Below are positions 38,360 through 46,465 of a stretch of 64,000 nucleotides of DNA, piece after piece. Both the position numbers and the translations under genes were made by a program. The notes under the pieces are model-generated. The model did no database searches. It was not told where the DNA came from and worked only from the letters and a program-made list of their open reading frames with translations. How positions within the stretch are numbered: position 1 is the first letter of the stretch; every line of letters starts with the position of its first letter. This DNA is from an uncultured Tenacibaculum sp. (GTDB lineage Bacteria; Bacteroidota; Bacteroidia; Flavobacteriales; Flavobacteriaceae). The stretch spans positions 186,001 through 250,000 of the forward strand of contig CANMWK010000007.1 in NCBI GenBank assembly GCA_947501615.1, written 5' to 3'.

Positions 38360-38430
38360 GTGGTTATAAACCACTTTCTTTTTCTTTTTCATAGCAATTT
38401 TTCCCACTCAAATTTTGAGTGGGTTTTTTT
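38360..38430 (+). ncRNA. Small-RNA candidate, copy 1
   Basis: The predicted transcript starts with a hairpin (GTGGTT-ATA-AACCAC, 38360-38374) and continues with a pyrimidine-rich single-stranded part containing CTTTTTCATAGCAATTTT. It ends in an intrinsic terminator: CCCACTCAA / TTGAGTGGG (38403-38423) followed by seven Ts. The promoter fits the start of the first hairpin to the base. A second copy at the right window edge shares the core, terminator stem and T-run. The 3' half is antisense to the end of the glycosyltransferase gene at 38364-39758. No known family was recognised; the Rfam Flavo-1 model is one to test. Confidence 0.7.
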
Positions 38431-39758
38431 ATTTCATAAATCAAGTATCCATACAGTATTATATATTCAATACTTATTAACCAAAGATTTTCTTTCCAAG
38501 GAGTATTAGCATAAACTTGATAGCTTAAGATCATAATTAGTGACCAAATTAAAGGAAATTTATAGGTGCTAAAGACAGATAATATAATTAATGGTGATAT
38601 ATACCAAGGATGAATTGTAGTTGAAGTAAAATAATAAAAAGAAAGCCCCAATAACATTGAATTTACTAAGGTTTTAAAGGAATTGTTTTCTTTAAAAAAT
38701 GAAAGATAGGATAAAAATAAAATAGTTAATACAGGTGCGATTTTTCCTATTATAGCAATTTCATTATACCCTCTAAATAAATATCCAATCTCTCTAATGA
38801 TGTAATAAAAGCTAGCGTTAAATTCAAAGTTTCGAAACCATAAACCAATAGAATTTGTATAACTATTAATTAAATCACTTGAAAAGAAAGGAAGAAATAA
38901 AGCAATAGAAGTAAAGATTACAACAGTATAAAAGAGTAATAATCTTTTCAATTGATTCCATTGAAATTTATTGTCTTTTTTCATAAACCAATAAAAGAAC
39001 AAGGGAAGGAAAAGGAATGGGACCAACTTAACGTTAATAGATAATGCTAATAAAAAACCAGCAAAAATCCATTTTTTCTTTTGAAGGTTATATAAAGACC
39101 ACACTAAAAAGAATAACATTACTGGTTCAAAATGTAAATTTCCTGTATGTTCTATGATAATTAAAGGATTTAAGAGATATAAAAAGATCAAATTAGGATT
39201 CTTATTCATATTCTTTAAAAGCTTAGAGCCAAAGTAAAATATACCAATATCAGCAAAAATAATAATGCTTCTCATTACAATTGCACCTCCTAAAATTGAT
39301 TCATTAGACAGTAATGCAGCGATAAAAAAGCATAATTGATTGACTGGAGGATAGTTTGTAAAATGACTACCATTCATCTCTCCCATACCAGCATAAAGTT
39401 CTACGGCTTGTTTTACAGGAGAATTTCCTTCAGCAATAAAGTTTTCTGGTAAATATATATAGGGATTAAAGCCTTCAAAGATCATTCTACCATCCCATAT
39501 GAATCTATAAAAATCTTGAGATAAATTAGGGATTATCGCAATAAAGATAAGACGAAAAAGGATAGCTATACTTAAGTAGTAATTTGTGGAAATTTTAGTT
39601 TGTTTGTTAAGTATATAATAACCTAGAAATAAAAAGATCCAAATACTTGCTAACTTAAAGAATTGAATTCTCTCTACTTCATAAGCTAATAAGTAGTAAA
39701 GGACACTGGATAATAGTGTAATAAATAAAGGAATCGAATTTTTTTTAATAAAATTCAT
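38364..39758 (-). CDS. Polytopic GT-C-type glycosyltransferase (mannosyltransferase-like)
   Basis: This 464-residue integral membrane protein has about 11-12 helices. An early acidic loop (IPNLSQDFYRFIWDGRMIFEGFNPY) is typical of GT-C enzymes that use polyprenyl-phosphate sugars. Other marks are FTNYPPVNQL and SINVKLVPFLFLPLFF. It probably transfers a sugar to a growing glycan on the periplasmic side. It is the last gene of the six-gene operon and abuts the mannan-synthase-like gene. The last 20 residues or so (PTQNLSGKNCYEKEKESGL) are read antisense through the small RNA, so the ancestral stop was probably earlier, near 38430. Confidence 0.8.
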   Translation of the reverse strand: MNFIKKNSIPLFITLLSSVLYYLLAYEVERIQFFKLASIWIFLFLGYYILNKQTKISTNYYLSIAILFRLIFIAIIPNLSQDFYRFIWDGRMIFEGFNPYIYLPENFIAEGNSPVKQAVELYAGMGEMNGSHFTNYPPVNQLCFFIAALLSNESILGGAIVMRSIIIFADIGIFYFGSKLLKNMNKNPNLIFLYLLNPLIIIEHTGNLHFEPVMLFFLVWSLYNLQKKKWIFAGFLLALSINVKLVPFLFLPLFFYWFMKKDNKFQWNQLKRLLLFYTVVIFTSIALFLPFFSSDLINSYTNSIGLWFRNFEFNASFYYIIREIGYLFRGYNEIAIIGKIAPVLTILFLSYLSFFKENNSFKTLVNSMLLGLSFYYFTSTTIHPWYISPLIILSVFSTYKFPLIWSLIMILSYQVYANTPWKENLWLISIEYIILYGYLIYEIKKPTQNLSGKNCYEKEKESGL

Positions 39759-41249
39759 TTAAGCTTTAGAAAAAACAGATTTGAAAAATACGTAACCGAA
39801 TCCAATAAATAACATTAAATGAAAAGGAAAAAGCCCAAAGTCGCCACTACCATCACCAACAGTAAATGCACTATACATTCCAAATGCAAAATATAATACT
39901 AACATCCCTTCAATAATAACATTTAATGAAGGTCTCTTTTTTACGTATTTATTATTTTTCCAACTATCTGCTAAAGTTTTTATGTTGAATTTAGGTGTTC
40001 TAACAAATTCACTTTTTTTACCAATATGTCCTTCTAAAACAGCAATAGTATTATGTAACGAAAATCCCATTGCAATAGAAAAGAAAGTGAAGAAAGCTCC
40101 TATGTATCGTATGAAATTTTTTAATCCTCCACCAAATGAATTTTTGTACATAAACCAATAACAAACAAAAAAGATTAAAGTACTGGTAACAAAAAAGCTC
40201 ATGACCCAAAAGTAAACTTCTAAATGACCATATTTATTTTTAATGTATAGCATTGGTATGCTTAAAATACCCATTAAAAATACACAAGTAAACATAGAGC
40301 TATTTAGTAAATGAAGTAAACTATGGACTTTAGTTTTGAAATTGATGCTTTTACTAGTGATAATTCTAGTCATCATTTTTTGGAAATTTTCAGCGCCACC
40401 TTTATTCCATCTAAATTGTTGTGATCTTGCTGCACTAATTACTACAGGTAGTTCAGCAGGTGTTACAACATCTTCTAGATATTTAAATTTCCATTTTTTT
40501 AACTGTGCTCTGTAGCTTAAATCTAAATCTTCAGTAAGTGTATCACCTTCCCAATTTCCAGCATCTATAATACACTCTTTACGCCATATACCAGCAGTTC
40601 CGTTAAAGTTAATAAAATGACCTTTACTATTTCGGCCTACTTGTTCTAAAGAAAAATGCGCATCTAATGCAAATGCTTGTACTTTGGTTAATGTAGAATA
40701 ATCTCTATTAATATGTCCCCAACGAGTCTGAACAACACCAACTTCAGGGTCTTTAAAATAAGGAACAGTTTTTTCTAGCCAACAAGGCTTAGGTAAAAAA
40801 TCGGCATCAAAAATAGCGATGAACTCACCTTTAGCAGATTTTAGCCCTTCCTTTAATGCTCCAGCTTTAAATCCAGTTCTATTTTCTCTACGAATATGTT
40901 GTATATCGAGCCCTGTCTCTTGTAATACTTTTATTTGAGCAGCAGTAGATGTTACAGATTCATCCGTAGAATCATCTAAAACTTGAATCTCTAATTTGTT
41001 TTTAGGATATTTTATTTGAGCAATATTGTCTAGTAAACGTTCCATAACATACAACTCGTTGTATACAGGTAACTGGATAGTGATGTATGGAATCTCTTCT
41101 TCATTTGCAAAATCAAACTTTGGAGAATTATCTGTTTTTTTCTTTGAAGATAGGTAGTTAAATAATAAATTCAACTGAGCAATAGCATATAAAAAAACTA
41201 ATAATAGTGATAAACTATATAAACCTATAATGATGTATTCAAGTATCAT
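39759..41249 (-). CDS. Processive GT2 glycosyltransferase, CslA/mannan-synthase-like
   Basis: This 496-residue enzyme has one N-terminal helix, a cytoplasmic GT2 domain and four or more C-terminal helices. The motifs of processive synthases are present: IQVLDDSTD, DAD (IAIFDADFLPKP), TED (DTLTEDLDL) and QxxRW (QQFRW). The stretch ENRTGFKAGALKEGLK and FNGTAGIWR resemble the plant CslA/CslC group that makes mannan or glucan backbones. It probably polymerises a sugar at the inner membrane. No PilZ domain is present. It overlaps the next upstream gene by one base and joins the GT-C gene directly. Confidence 0.87.
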   Translation of the reverse strand: MILEYIIIGLYSLSLLLVFLYAIAQLNLLFNYLSSKKKTDNSPKFDFANEEEIPYITIQLPVYNELYVMERLLDNIAQIKYPKNKLEIQVLDDSTDESVTSTAAQIKVLQETGLDIQHIRRENRTGFKAGALKEGLKSAKGEFIAIFDADFLPKPCWLEKTVPYFKDPEVGVVQTRWGHINRDYSTLTKVQAFALDAHFSLEQVGRNSKGHFINFNGTAGIWRKECIIDAGNWEGDTLTEDLDLSYRAQLKKWKFKYLEDVVTPAELPVVISAARSQQFRWNKGGAENFQKMMTRIITSKSINFKTKVHSLLHLLNSSMFTCVFLMGILSIPMLYIKNKYGHLEVYFWVMSFFVTSTLIFFVCYWFMYKNSFGGGLKNFIRYIGAFFTFFSIAMGFSLHNTIAVLEGHIGKKSEFVRTPKFNIKTLADSWKNNKYVKKRPSLNVIIEGMLVLYFAFGMYSAFTVGDGSGDFGLFPFHLMLFIGFGYVFFKSVFSKA

Positions 41250-41944
41250 TATTTAAAACTGTATTTAAAGATCCAACTTAATATTTTTACGCCTGCTAAT
41301 ATAGTTCCTTTTATTGTACCCGAAACTTTAGATACACCAATTCTATTTCTATATTTTACAGGAACTTCTACGTAAGAATATTTCTTTTTAATTACTTTTA
41401 ATTGCATTTCTACTGTCCAACCGTATGTTTTATCTTCCATGTTTAACGCTAAAAGTTTTTCAAACTTAATAGCTCTAAATGGACCTAAGTCGGTAAACTT
41501 AGCATTAAAAAACAATTTCATTAGAAAAGTAGCTAACCAATTACCAAAAACTTGCTGTGGAGTCATAGATCCACTTTCACGTAGTCGTTTAACACGAGAT
41601 CCAATTACAAAATCAATATCATTATTAATAATTGGAGCAATAATTTCAACTAATTGCTCAGGATAATCAGAATAATCACCGTCTAAAAAAACAACAATAT
41701 CTGTTTCAAGATTATTAGATATAATGTAATTAATACCTTTTAAGCAAGCATAACCATATCCCATTTTTGTTTCAGATAATACGGTAGCACCAGCATTTTT
41801 AGCATTTTTTGGTGTCTTGTCTACCGAATTATTATTCACAACTATTGTTTCTGTGACAATATCTGGAATGTCTTTAATGACTTTAGTGATAGAATCTTGT
41901 TCGTTATATGCAGGAATAATTACTCTAATTAATGGCTGCTTCAT
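41249..41944 (-). CDS. GT2 glycosyltransferase (dolichyl/polyprenyl-phosphate-mannose-synthase-like)
   Basis: The 231-residue protein has the short DPM1-like form: IRVIIPAYNEQDSITKVI, VVNNNSVDKT, the DGD metal site (VVFLDGDYSDYP) and the family motif TDLGPFRAIKFEKL. It lacks the C-terminal membrane pair. It probably charges a polyprenyl phosphate with a sugar that the GT-C protein in this operon then uses. It overlaps its neighbours by one base on each side. Confidence 0.87.
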   Translation of the reverse strand: MKQPLIRVIIPAYNEQDSITKVIKDIPDIVTETIVVNNNSVDKTPKNAKNAGATVLSETKMGYGYACLKGINYIISNNLETDIVVFLDGDYSDYPEQLVEIIAPIINNDIDFVIGSRVKRLRESGSMTPQQVFGNWLATFLMKLFFNAKFTDLGPFRAIKFEKLLALNMEDKTYGWTVEMQLKVIKKKYSYVEVPVKYRNRIGVSKVSGTIKGTILAGVKILSWIFKYSFK

Positions 41945-42423
41945 TATTTTAAATCATTAAGATTATTTTCTCTTTTGAAAGAAGAGAAATCTGTCCACTC
42001 TTTTACTTTTTTGCCATCCACAAATTTAGAAGCTTTAATTAATTTACTTTCTTGGTATACCAAACAATATCCATTTTTTATGTCATTTTTTAATTGACAC
42101 TTATGCTCCACGGTGCCTTTATCATCATAATAAAGCCACCATTTGTTTTGCATACCGTTTATGTAATGACCTTCTTTTTCCTTTGAGGCATTATCGCGGT
42201 AAAAGTACCAATATTTATCTTTTAAGCCCTTACTATAATGCCCTTTTTCTTTAATTGTTCCATTAGGATGATAAAATTTCCAATAGGCATGTCTTACATC
42301 ATCTTTCATCCAACCTTCTTCCTTAATAGAACCATCATCATAATACTTTTTTTGATAGAATTTTTGAGCGAATCCTAAGAAACCAATCAACAAAAAGAAT
42401 AGTAAAAGTTTATTTTTTTTCAT
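41944..42423 (-). CDS. MORN-repeat-like secreted protein (YwqK-type)
   Basis: The 159-residue protein has a signal peptide (LLLFFLLIGFLGFAQ) and about five repeats of the type Y-x-x-G-x-x-K-x-x-Y-W-x-F-Y (EGWMKDDVRHAYWKFYHPNG, GLKDKYWYFYRDN, GMQNKWWLYYDD). Such repeats are common in flavobacteria; their role is unclear. It overlaps the Fe-S protein gene by 14 bases and the GT2 gene by one base, so it belongs to the operon. Confidence 0.8.
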   Translation of the reverse strand: MKKNKLLLFFLLIGFLGFAQKFYQKKYYDDGSIKEEGWMKDDVRHAYWKFYHPNGTIKEKGHYSKGLKDKYWYFYRDNASKEKEGHYINGMQNKWWLYYDDKGTVEHKCQLKNDIKNGYCLVYQESKLIKASKFVDGKKVKEWTDFSSFKRENNLNDLK

Positions 42424-44017
42424 TCATTAACTTTAATAAATCTACATCATTTCCTAACAATACTTGTGTAGGGTTAATTCTTCCTTCTTCAGGACCATTT
42501 TCTAATTTTAAAACCCCTCTAGGACATACAGCAGAACATACACCACAGCCAACACAACTCGAACGAATAATGTTTTCCCCTTTTTGAGCATACGAACGAA
42601 CATCAATTCCTTGTTCACAATAGGTAGAACAGTTTCCACAAGAAATACATTGTCCACCATTAGTTGTAATTCTAAAGCGAGATTTGAAACGTTGCACTAA
42701 TCCCATATATGCAGCTAAAGGACAACCAAAACGACACCAAACACGATTTCCTAAAATTGGATAAAACCCTGTACCAATTACCCCAGAAAAAATAGACCCA
42801 ATAAAAAATCCATAAGAACTTTGAATATCATAAGCAGAGAATCCGAAAATAACTTTTTTCCAACTTTCTATTTCTGCAAAATAAGAGTATAATGTTAAAG
42901 CAGTCATTACTGTTGCAAAAACTAAAACTCCATGAATTAACCAACGCTCAACTTTCCATGAAAATAAAGACTTACTAGATAATTGTCTGTAAGGATCTCC
43001 TAAAGTTTCTGCTAAGCCACCACAACCACATACCCAAGAGCAATACCATCTTTTTCCATAAAAATATACCATTACAGGAACTATAATTAATGTTAAAATG
43101 ATTCCCCATACTAACATGAATATACCAAGATTACCATTTTCAATTAAACTATTAATGTTCCAATCGAAGAAGAATGTATAGTTTAAAGGCCAAGCATTTT
43201 TAAAATCGAACCAAGGCTTATTAAAAGCAACTAATATTTCAGGGATTATGAAAGCAGTGGCAATTTGGAAAAATAAGACAACAGCAGTTCTAACAATTTG
43301 ATAAGCATTATGCCTGTATTTAATGAACATTCGAATAGCAAAAACTGTCATCACTGAGCAATACATGAAACCATATAAAAACCACTGATCTGAGGCATTA
43401 CCATTCAAAGCTTGTTTAATCGGATTTACAGATAAAATTGGATTAATTAAGTAATTTGGAAAGAAATATAATAGCATATAAAAGCCAACAAAGTACACAA
43501 AGGCAAACATTCCTAAAGCTCCTCTATTGGTAGCAGAATGTTGAAAAATCCCATTGTTTTTAATACCTGGAGGGCCTAGTAATTTATAATCGGCACCAAA
43601 GAATAATAAACCACCTAGAATAGCTAAACCAAAGGTTAAGAAAAAGAATAATCCTTGATTGTTAGCTACCCAACCAGTAGCTGATGTACGAACTAACGGA
43701 TACACAAAGTCCTTATACGTTTTGTTCCATTTTATCCAAATAATTTTATCCCAAGCAATTTCCTTTTGACTTTTATGGAATTCATTAGATTCTTTTGCTA
43801 TAGCAACAATTTTTGAGGATAATTGAGAAGCACTAAGCTCTTTACCAATAATTTCTTTTTTAGCTTTTTCAATAAAAACTTCACTTTTAACTTTTTGTGA
43901 AGCCCAAGTATTAAATGTTTCTTCAGAAACTTTATTCGTTCCTGTAAACATACTTGCTGTAAAAATAGCAAACCCAATAATAGAGATTACTAAACCTATA
44001 TTTTTAATTACTTTCAT
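42410..44017 (-). CDS. Membrane-bound 4Fe-4S ferredoxin-type protein (NosR/CcoG-like)
   Basis: This 535-residue protein has several membrane helices. NosR-type motifs are CSWVCGCG and CRFGCPL. A C-terminal double ferredoxin domain follows (CISCGNCSTYCEQGID and CVGCGVCSAVCPRGVL). It likely passes electrons across or along the inner membrane. Upstream by 17 bases is an FAD oxidoreductase, which may be its partner. The target of the electrons is unknown; the nearby glycosyltransferases give no clear clue. It does not match the short CcoG family closely because of a long N-terminal periplasmic segment (about 30-120). Confidence 0.82.
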   Translation of the reverse strand: MKVIKNIGLVISIIGFAIFTASMFTGTNKVSEETFNTWASQKVKSEVFIEKAKKEIIGKELSASQLSSKIVAIAKESNEFHKSQKEIAWDKIIWIKWNKTYKDFVYPLVRTSATGWVANNQGLFFFLTFGLAILGGLLFFGADYKLLGPPGIKNNGIFQHSATNRGALGMFAFVYFVGFYMLLYFFPNYLINPILSVNPIKQALNGNASDQWFLYGFMYCSVMTVFAIRMFIKYRHNAYQIVRTAVVLFFQIATAFIIPEILVAFNKPWFDFKNAWPLNYTFFFDWNINSLIENGNLGIFMLVWGIILTLIIVPVMVYFYGKRWYCSWVCGCGGLAETLGDPYRQLSSKSLFSWKVERWLIHGVLVFATVMTALTLYSYFAEIESWKKVIFGFSAYDIQSSYGFFIGSIFSGVIGTGFYPILGNRVWCRFGCPLAAYMGLVQRFKSRFRITTNGGQCISCGNCSTYCEQGIDVRSYAQKGENIIRSSCVGCGVCSAVCPRGVLKLENGPEEGRINPTQVLLGNDVDLLKLMNEKK

Positions 44018-44034
44018 GGTATTCGTTGATTTTT

Positions 44035-45378
44035 TTATGCCTTATTAAATATACGTGCCCAACTTTTCTTTTTTACTTGAAGTTTTGTGCCATTTTCTTT
44101 ATTGAATTGTGATACAATAGCTTCTTCATATTGTTTAAAGAACTCAGGATCAAAATTGGCATCTTTAAAATGTTCTAAAACATGTGTTACACTTTTTTTA
44201 TGCGTAAGAATGTCATCAAAAAACTCATGACGAAGTCGTATTCCGAATGTATTAATACCTATGAATTCTTGAGTTTCTTTATCGTAGTTGAGATGAATAG
44301 CCTTTTTTCCAGTTTCGTCTTTCCAGAAAAAACGAGCTTCATTTTCTTTAGGTTTAGCCCATACCCATCCGTAAGTTTGATATTCAATATCAATGAATTT
44401 TGCAGAATTAAACCAATGACCAGGTTTATATTCAATTTTGTTACCGCAAATAGTTTGTGCTACAGTTTCACCCATCATTCTTCCGGTATACCATACGGCT
44501 TCTATAGGTCTTCGTTGACCAATAGCTTCATGTTGTTCAGCACAGTCACCAATAGCATAAATATCTTTTTCGCTAGTTTCTAAAAAGCGATTTACAAGTA
44601 TTCCTCTATTAGTTTCGATAGAAGATTCTTTTACAAAGTTGATGTTTGGGGAAACACCAGCAGTTAATCCAACAACATTACAAGCAATTTCTTCACCAGT
44701 TTCTGCAATAACAATAGATTTTACATTACCATTACTATCAGCCTTAATTTCTTTTAAATTGACACCTAATCTTAAATCAATATGATTTTCTATAATTTCT
44801 TGGTTAATCATTTCAGATTCTTCTGCAGGGAGTACACCATTCCAAAAACTAGATTCGCGAACTAAAAAAGTTACAGGAATATTTCTACTATGTAGCATTT
44901 CTGCAAGTTCAATACCTATAAGTCCTCCACCAACAATCACAGCACGTTTACATACTTTATTATTTGGCGCATATTTTTCTAGACTTTCTAAATCTTGTTT
45001 ATGATACATTCCCATTACACCATCTAAGTCTTGTCCTGGCCAACCAAACTTATTTGGTTTAGATCCTGTAGCAAGAATTAACTTATCATAAGAAAAAGAA
45101 CTTCCGTCTTGTAATAATAACTGTTTATTTTTCGAGTCAATTTTTTCTACTAAAGCTTTCTTTAATTCGATTCTGTTTTTTTTCCAAAACCAATCTTCAT
45201 AAGGTTTAGTGTTTTCGAATTTCATATGCCCCATGTAAATGTACATAAGTGCAGTTCTTGAGAAAAAATGTTCAGTTTCTGAGGATATAATGGTTATTTT
45301 TTTATCCGAAAGTTTACGAATATGTCTTGCAGCTGTTACGCCAGAAATACCATTACCAATAATAACGATGTGTTCCAT
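44035..45378 (-). CDS. FAD-dependent pyridine-nucleotide oxidoreductase (NirB-N-terminal-like)
   Basis: This 447-residue protein has two dinucleotide-binding folds: VIIGNGISGVTAARHI at the N-terminus (FAD) and AVIVGGGLIGIELAE near residue 150 (NAD(P)H). It also has the FAD motif DIYAIGDCAEQ near 273. No redox-active CxxxxC disulfide pair is seen, so it is not a disulfide reductase. It resembles the FAD part of assimilatory nitrite reductase and rubredoxin reductases. It is the first gene of the six-gene leftward operon, so it may feed electrons to the membrane Fe-S protein. Its leader carries a 15-base match to the small-RNA core. Confidence 0.88.
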   Translation of the reverse strand: MEHIVIIGNGISGVTAARHIRKLSDKKITIISSETEHFFSRTALMYIYMGHMKFENTKPYEDWFWKKNRIELKKALVEKIDSKNKQLLLQDGSSFSYDKLILATGSKPNKFGWPGQDLDGVMGMYHKQDLESLEKYAPNNKVCKRAVIVGGGLIGIELAEMLHSRNIPVTFLVRESSFWNGVLPAEESEMINQEIIENHIDLRLGVNLKEIKADSNGNVKSIVIAETGEEIACNVVGLTAGVSPNINFVKESSIETNRGILVNRFLETSEKDIYAIGDCAEQHEAIGQRRPIEAVWYTGRMMGETVAQTICGNKIEYKPGHWFNSAKFIDIEYQTYGWVWAKPKENEARFFWKDETGKKAIHLNYDKETQEFIGINTFGIRLRHEFFDDILTHKKSVTHVLEHFKDANFDPEFFKQYEEAIVSQFNKENGTKLQVKKKSWARIFNKA

Positions 45379-45432
45379 GTGTTTTGAAAATTGCTATGAA
45401 CTATGTCGATACAAAAGATAATAATTTACTTT

Positions 45433-45450
45433 CATTCTAAATTTAGAATG
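45433..45450. promoter_or_regulatory. 18-bp perfect palindrome in a divergent promoter region
   Basis: CATTCTAAATTTAGAATG is a perfect palindrome in the 157-base gap between the leftward FAD oxidoreductase operon and the rightward outer-membrane-protein operon. It could be an operator serving both. No regulator gene lies next to it. Confidence 0.5.
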
Positions 45451-45535
45451 GATTTAAATAATGAAAAGAAGATCAATTTTCATGTAATGCAAAGTTTTTT
45501 TGTTCGACTGAGGGGGAGATTTAAAAAAACTTTTT

Positions 45536-46420
45536 ATGAAGCGAATTTCAATTTTTATAGCACTATTAATGTTTAACTCTTTCATTTTTTCTCAAGAAGA
45601 AGAAAATCCAGAAGAAGAGAAAAATAATTTACAAGTATTTACGCCTTCTAAATTATTAAACAAAGGACAATGGGATATTAAATGGTTCAATGGATTATAT
45701 ACACAAACTAGAGAAACAGGTAGAGAAAGTAGTAAAGGAATGGATGTAGCTAGATCTAACTTTTTCACATCAACTGTAGATGTTTTTACTGGAATTTCTG
45801 ATAATAATAGAATAAATGTAGGAGCTATTGTGGAGTTTCGTTCAAATACTTCAGGAGGAAGACAAGCACTTTCTGTGTTTAGTTTGGAAGATACACCAAC
45901 CAATAGAGTTGGACTTTCTTCTATAGCTCCATCTATTAAAATACAACCGTTTAAAAATGTAGCGAATTTTTCGTTCCAGAGTGCTATACATATTCCATTA
46001 TTAGGAAGTGGAGATGAAGCAAATCCTGATGGTGGGTTCTTAGATCAAACAGCTTGGTCATTCCAAAACAGATTCTTTTACGATTATACATTTCCTAATG
46101 GAAAATGGCAATTTTTTGCTGATTTAAACACAGAATATGGTTTCGGAGATGATAAAAGTTTTGCAAACAATACTTTTTTAATAGTGCCTGGAGCTTTTCT
46201 TAGTTATTTCCCAACTCAAAAAGCTACTGTATTAGGATTTGTTCAACATTCAGAACGTTTTGGAGATTTTCAACAAGATAATACAGCGTTAGGTTTTGGA
46301 GGAAAATACCAATTAACGGATGTATTAAATCTTGAAGTTTTATACAGTAAAATTGTTAGAGGTTTTAACTTTCAAGGTTTAGGTGCTACTTACAGCTTTG
46401 GATTAAGAGCTTTATTTTAA
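45536..46420 (+). CDS. Predicted outer-membrane beta-barrel protein
   Basis: I do not recognise a named family. The 294-residue protein has a signal peptide (IFIALLMFNSFIFSQ) and a short acidic stretch (EEENPEEEKN). Alternating beta strands follow up to a C-terminal aromatic end (GLRALF), the usual signature of an outer-membrane barrel. It is first in a rightward set and divergent from the redox/glycosyltransferase operon. It may be a small channel for the compound handled by those genes; this is a guess. Confidence 0.7.
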   Translation: MKRISIFIALLMFNSFIFSQEEENPEEEKNNLQVFTPSKLLNKGQWDIKWFNGLYTQTRETGRESSKGMDVARSNFFTSTVDVFTGISDNNRINVGAIVEFRSNTSGGRQALSVFSLEDTPTNRVGLSSIAPSIKIQPFKNVANFSFQSAIHIPLLGSGDEANPDGGFLDQTAWSFQNRFFYDYTFPNGKWQFFADLNTEYGFGDDKSFANNTFLIVPGAFLSYFPTQKATVLGFVQHSERFGDFQQDNTALGFGGKYQLTDVLNLEVLYSKIVRGFNFQGLGATYSFGLRALF

Positions 46421-46465
46421 ATATTGATTATAGTTAAATGTAATTTAATGGCGTATTTTTAACGC

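Noticed and set aside
44182..44583. Rightward open frame of 133 codons inside the FAD oxidoreductase gene
   Set aside because: It is antisense to conserved coding sequence and resembles no known protein.
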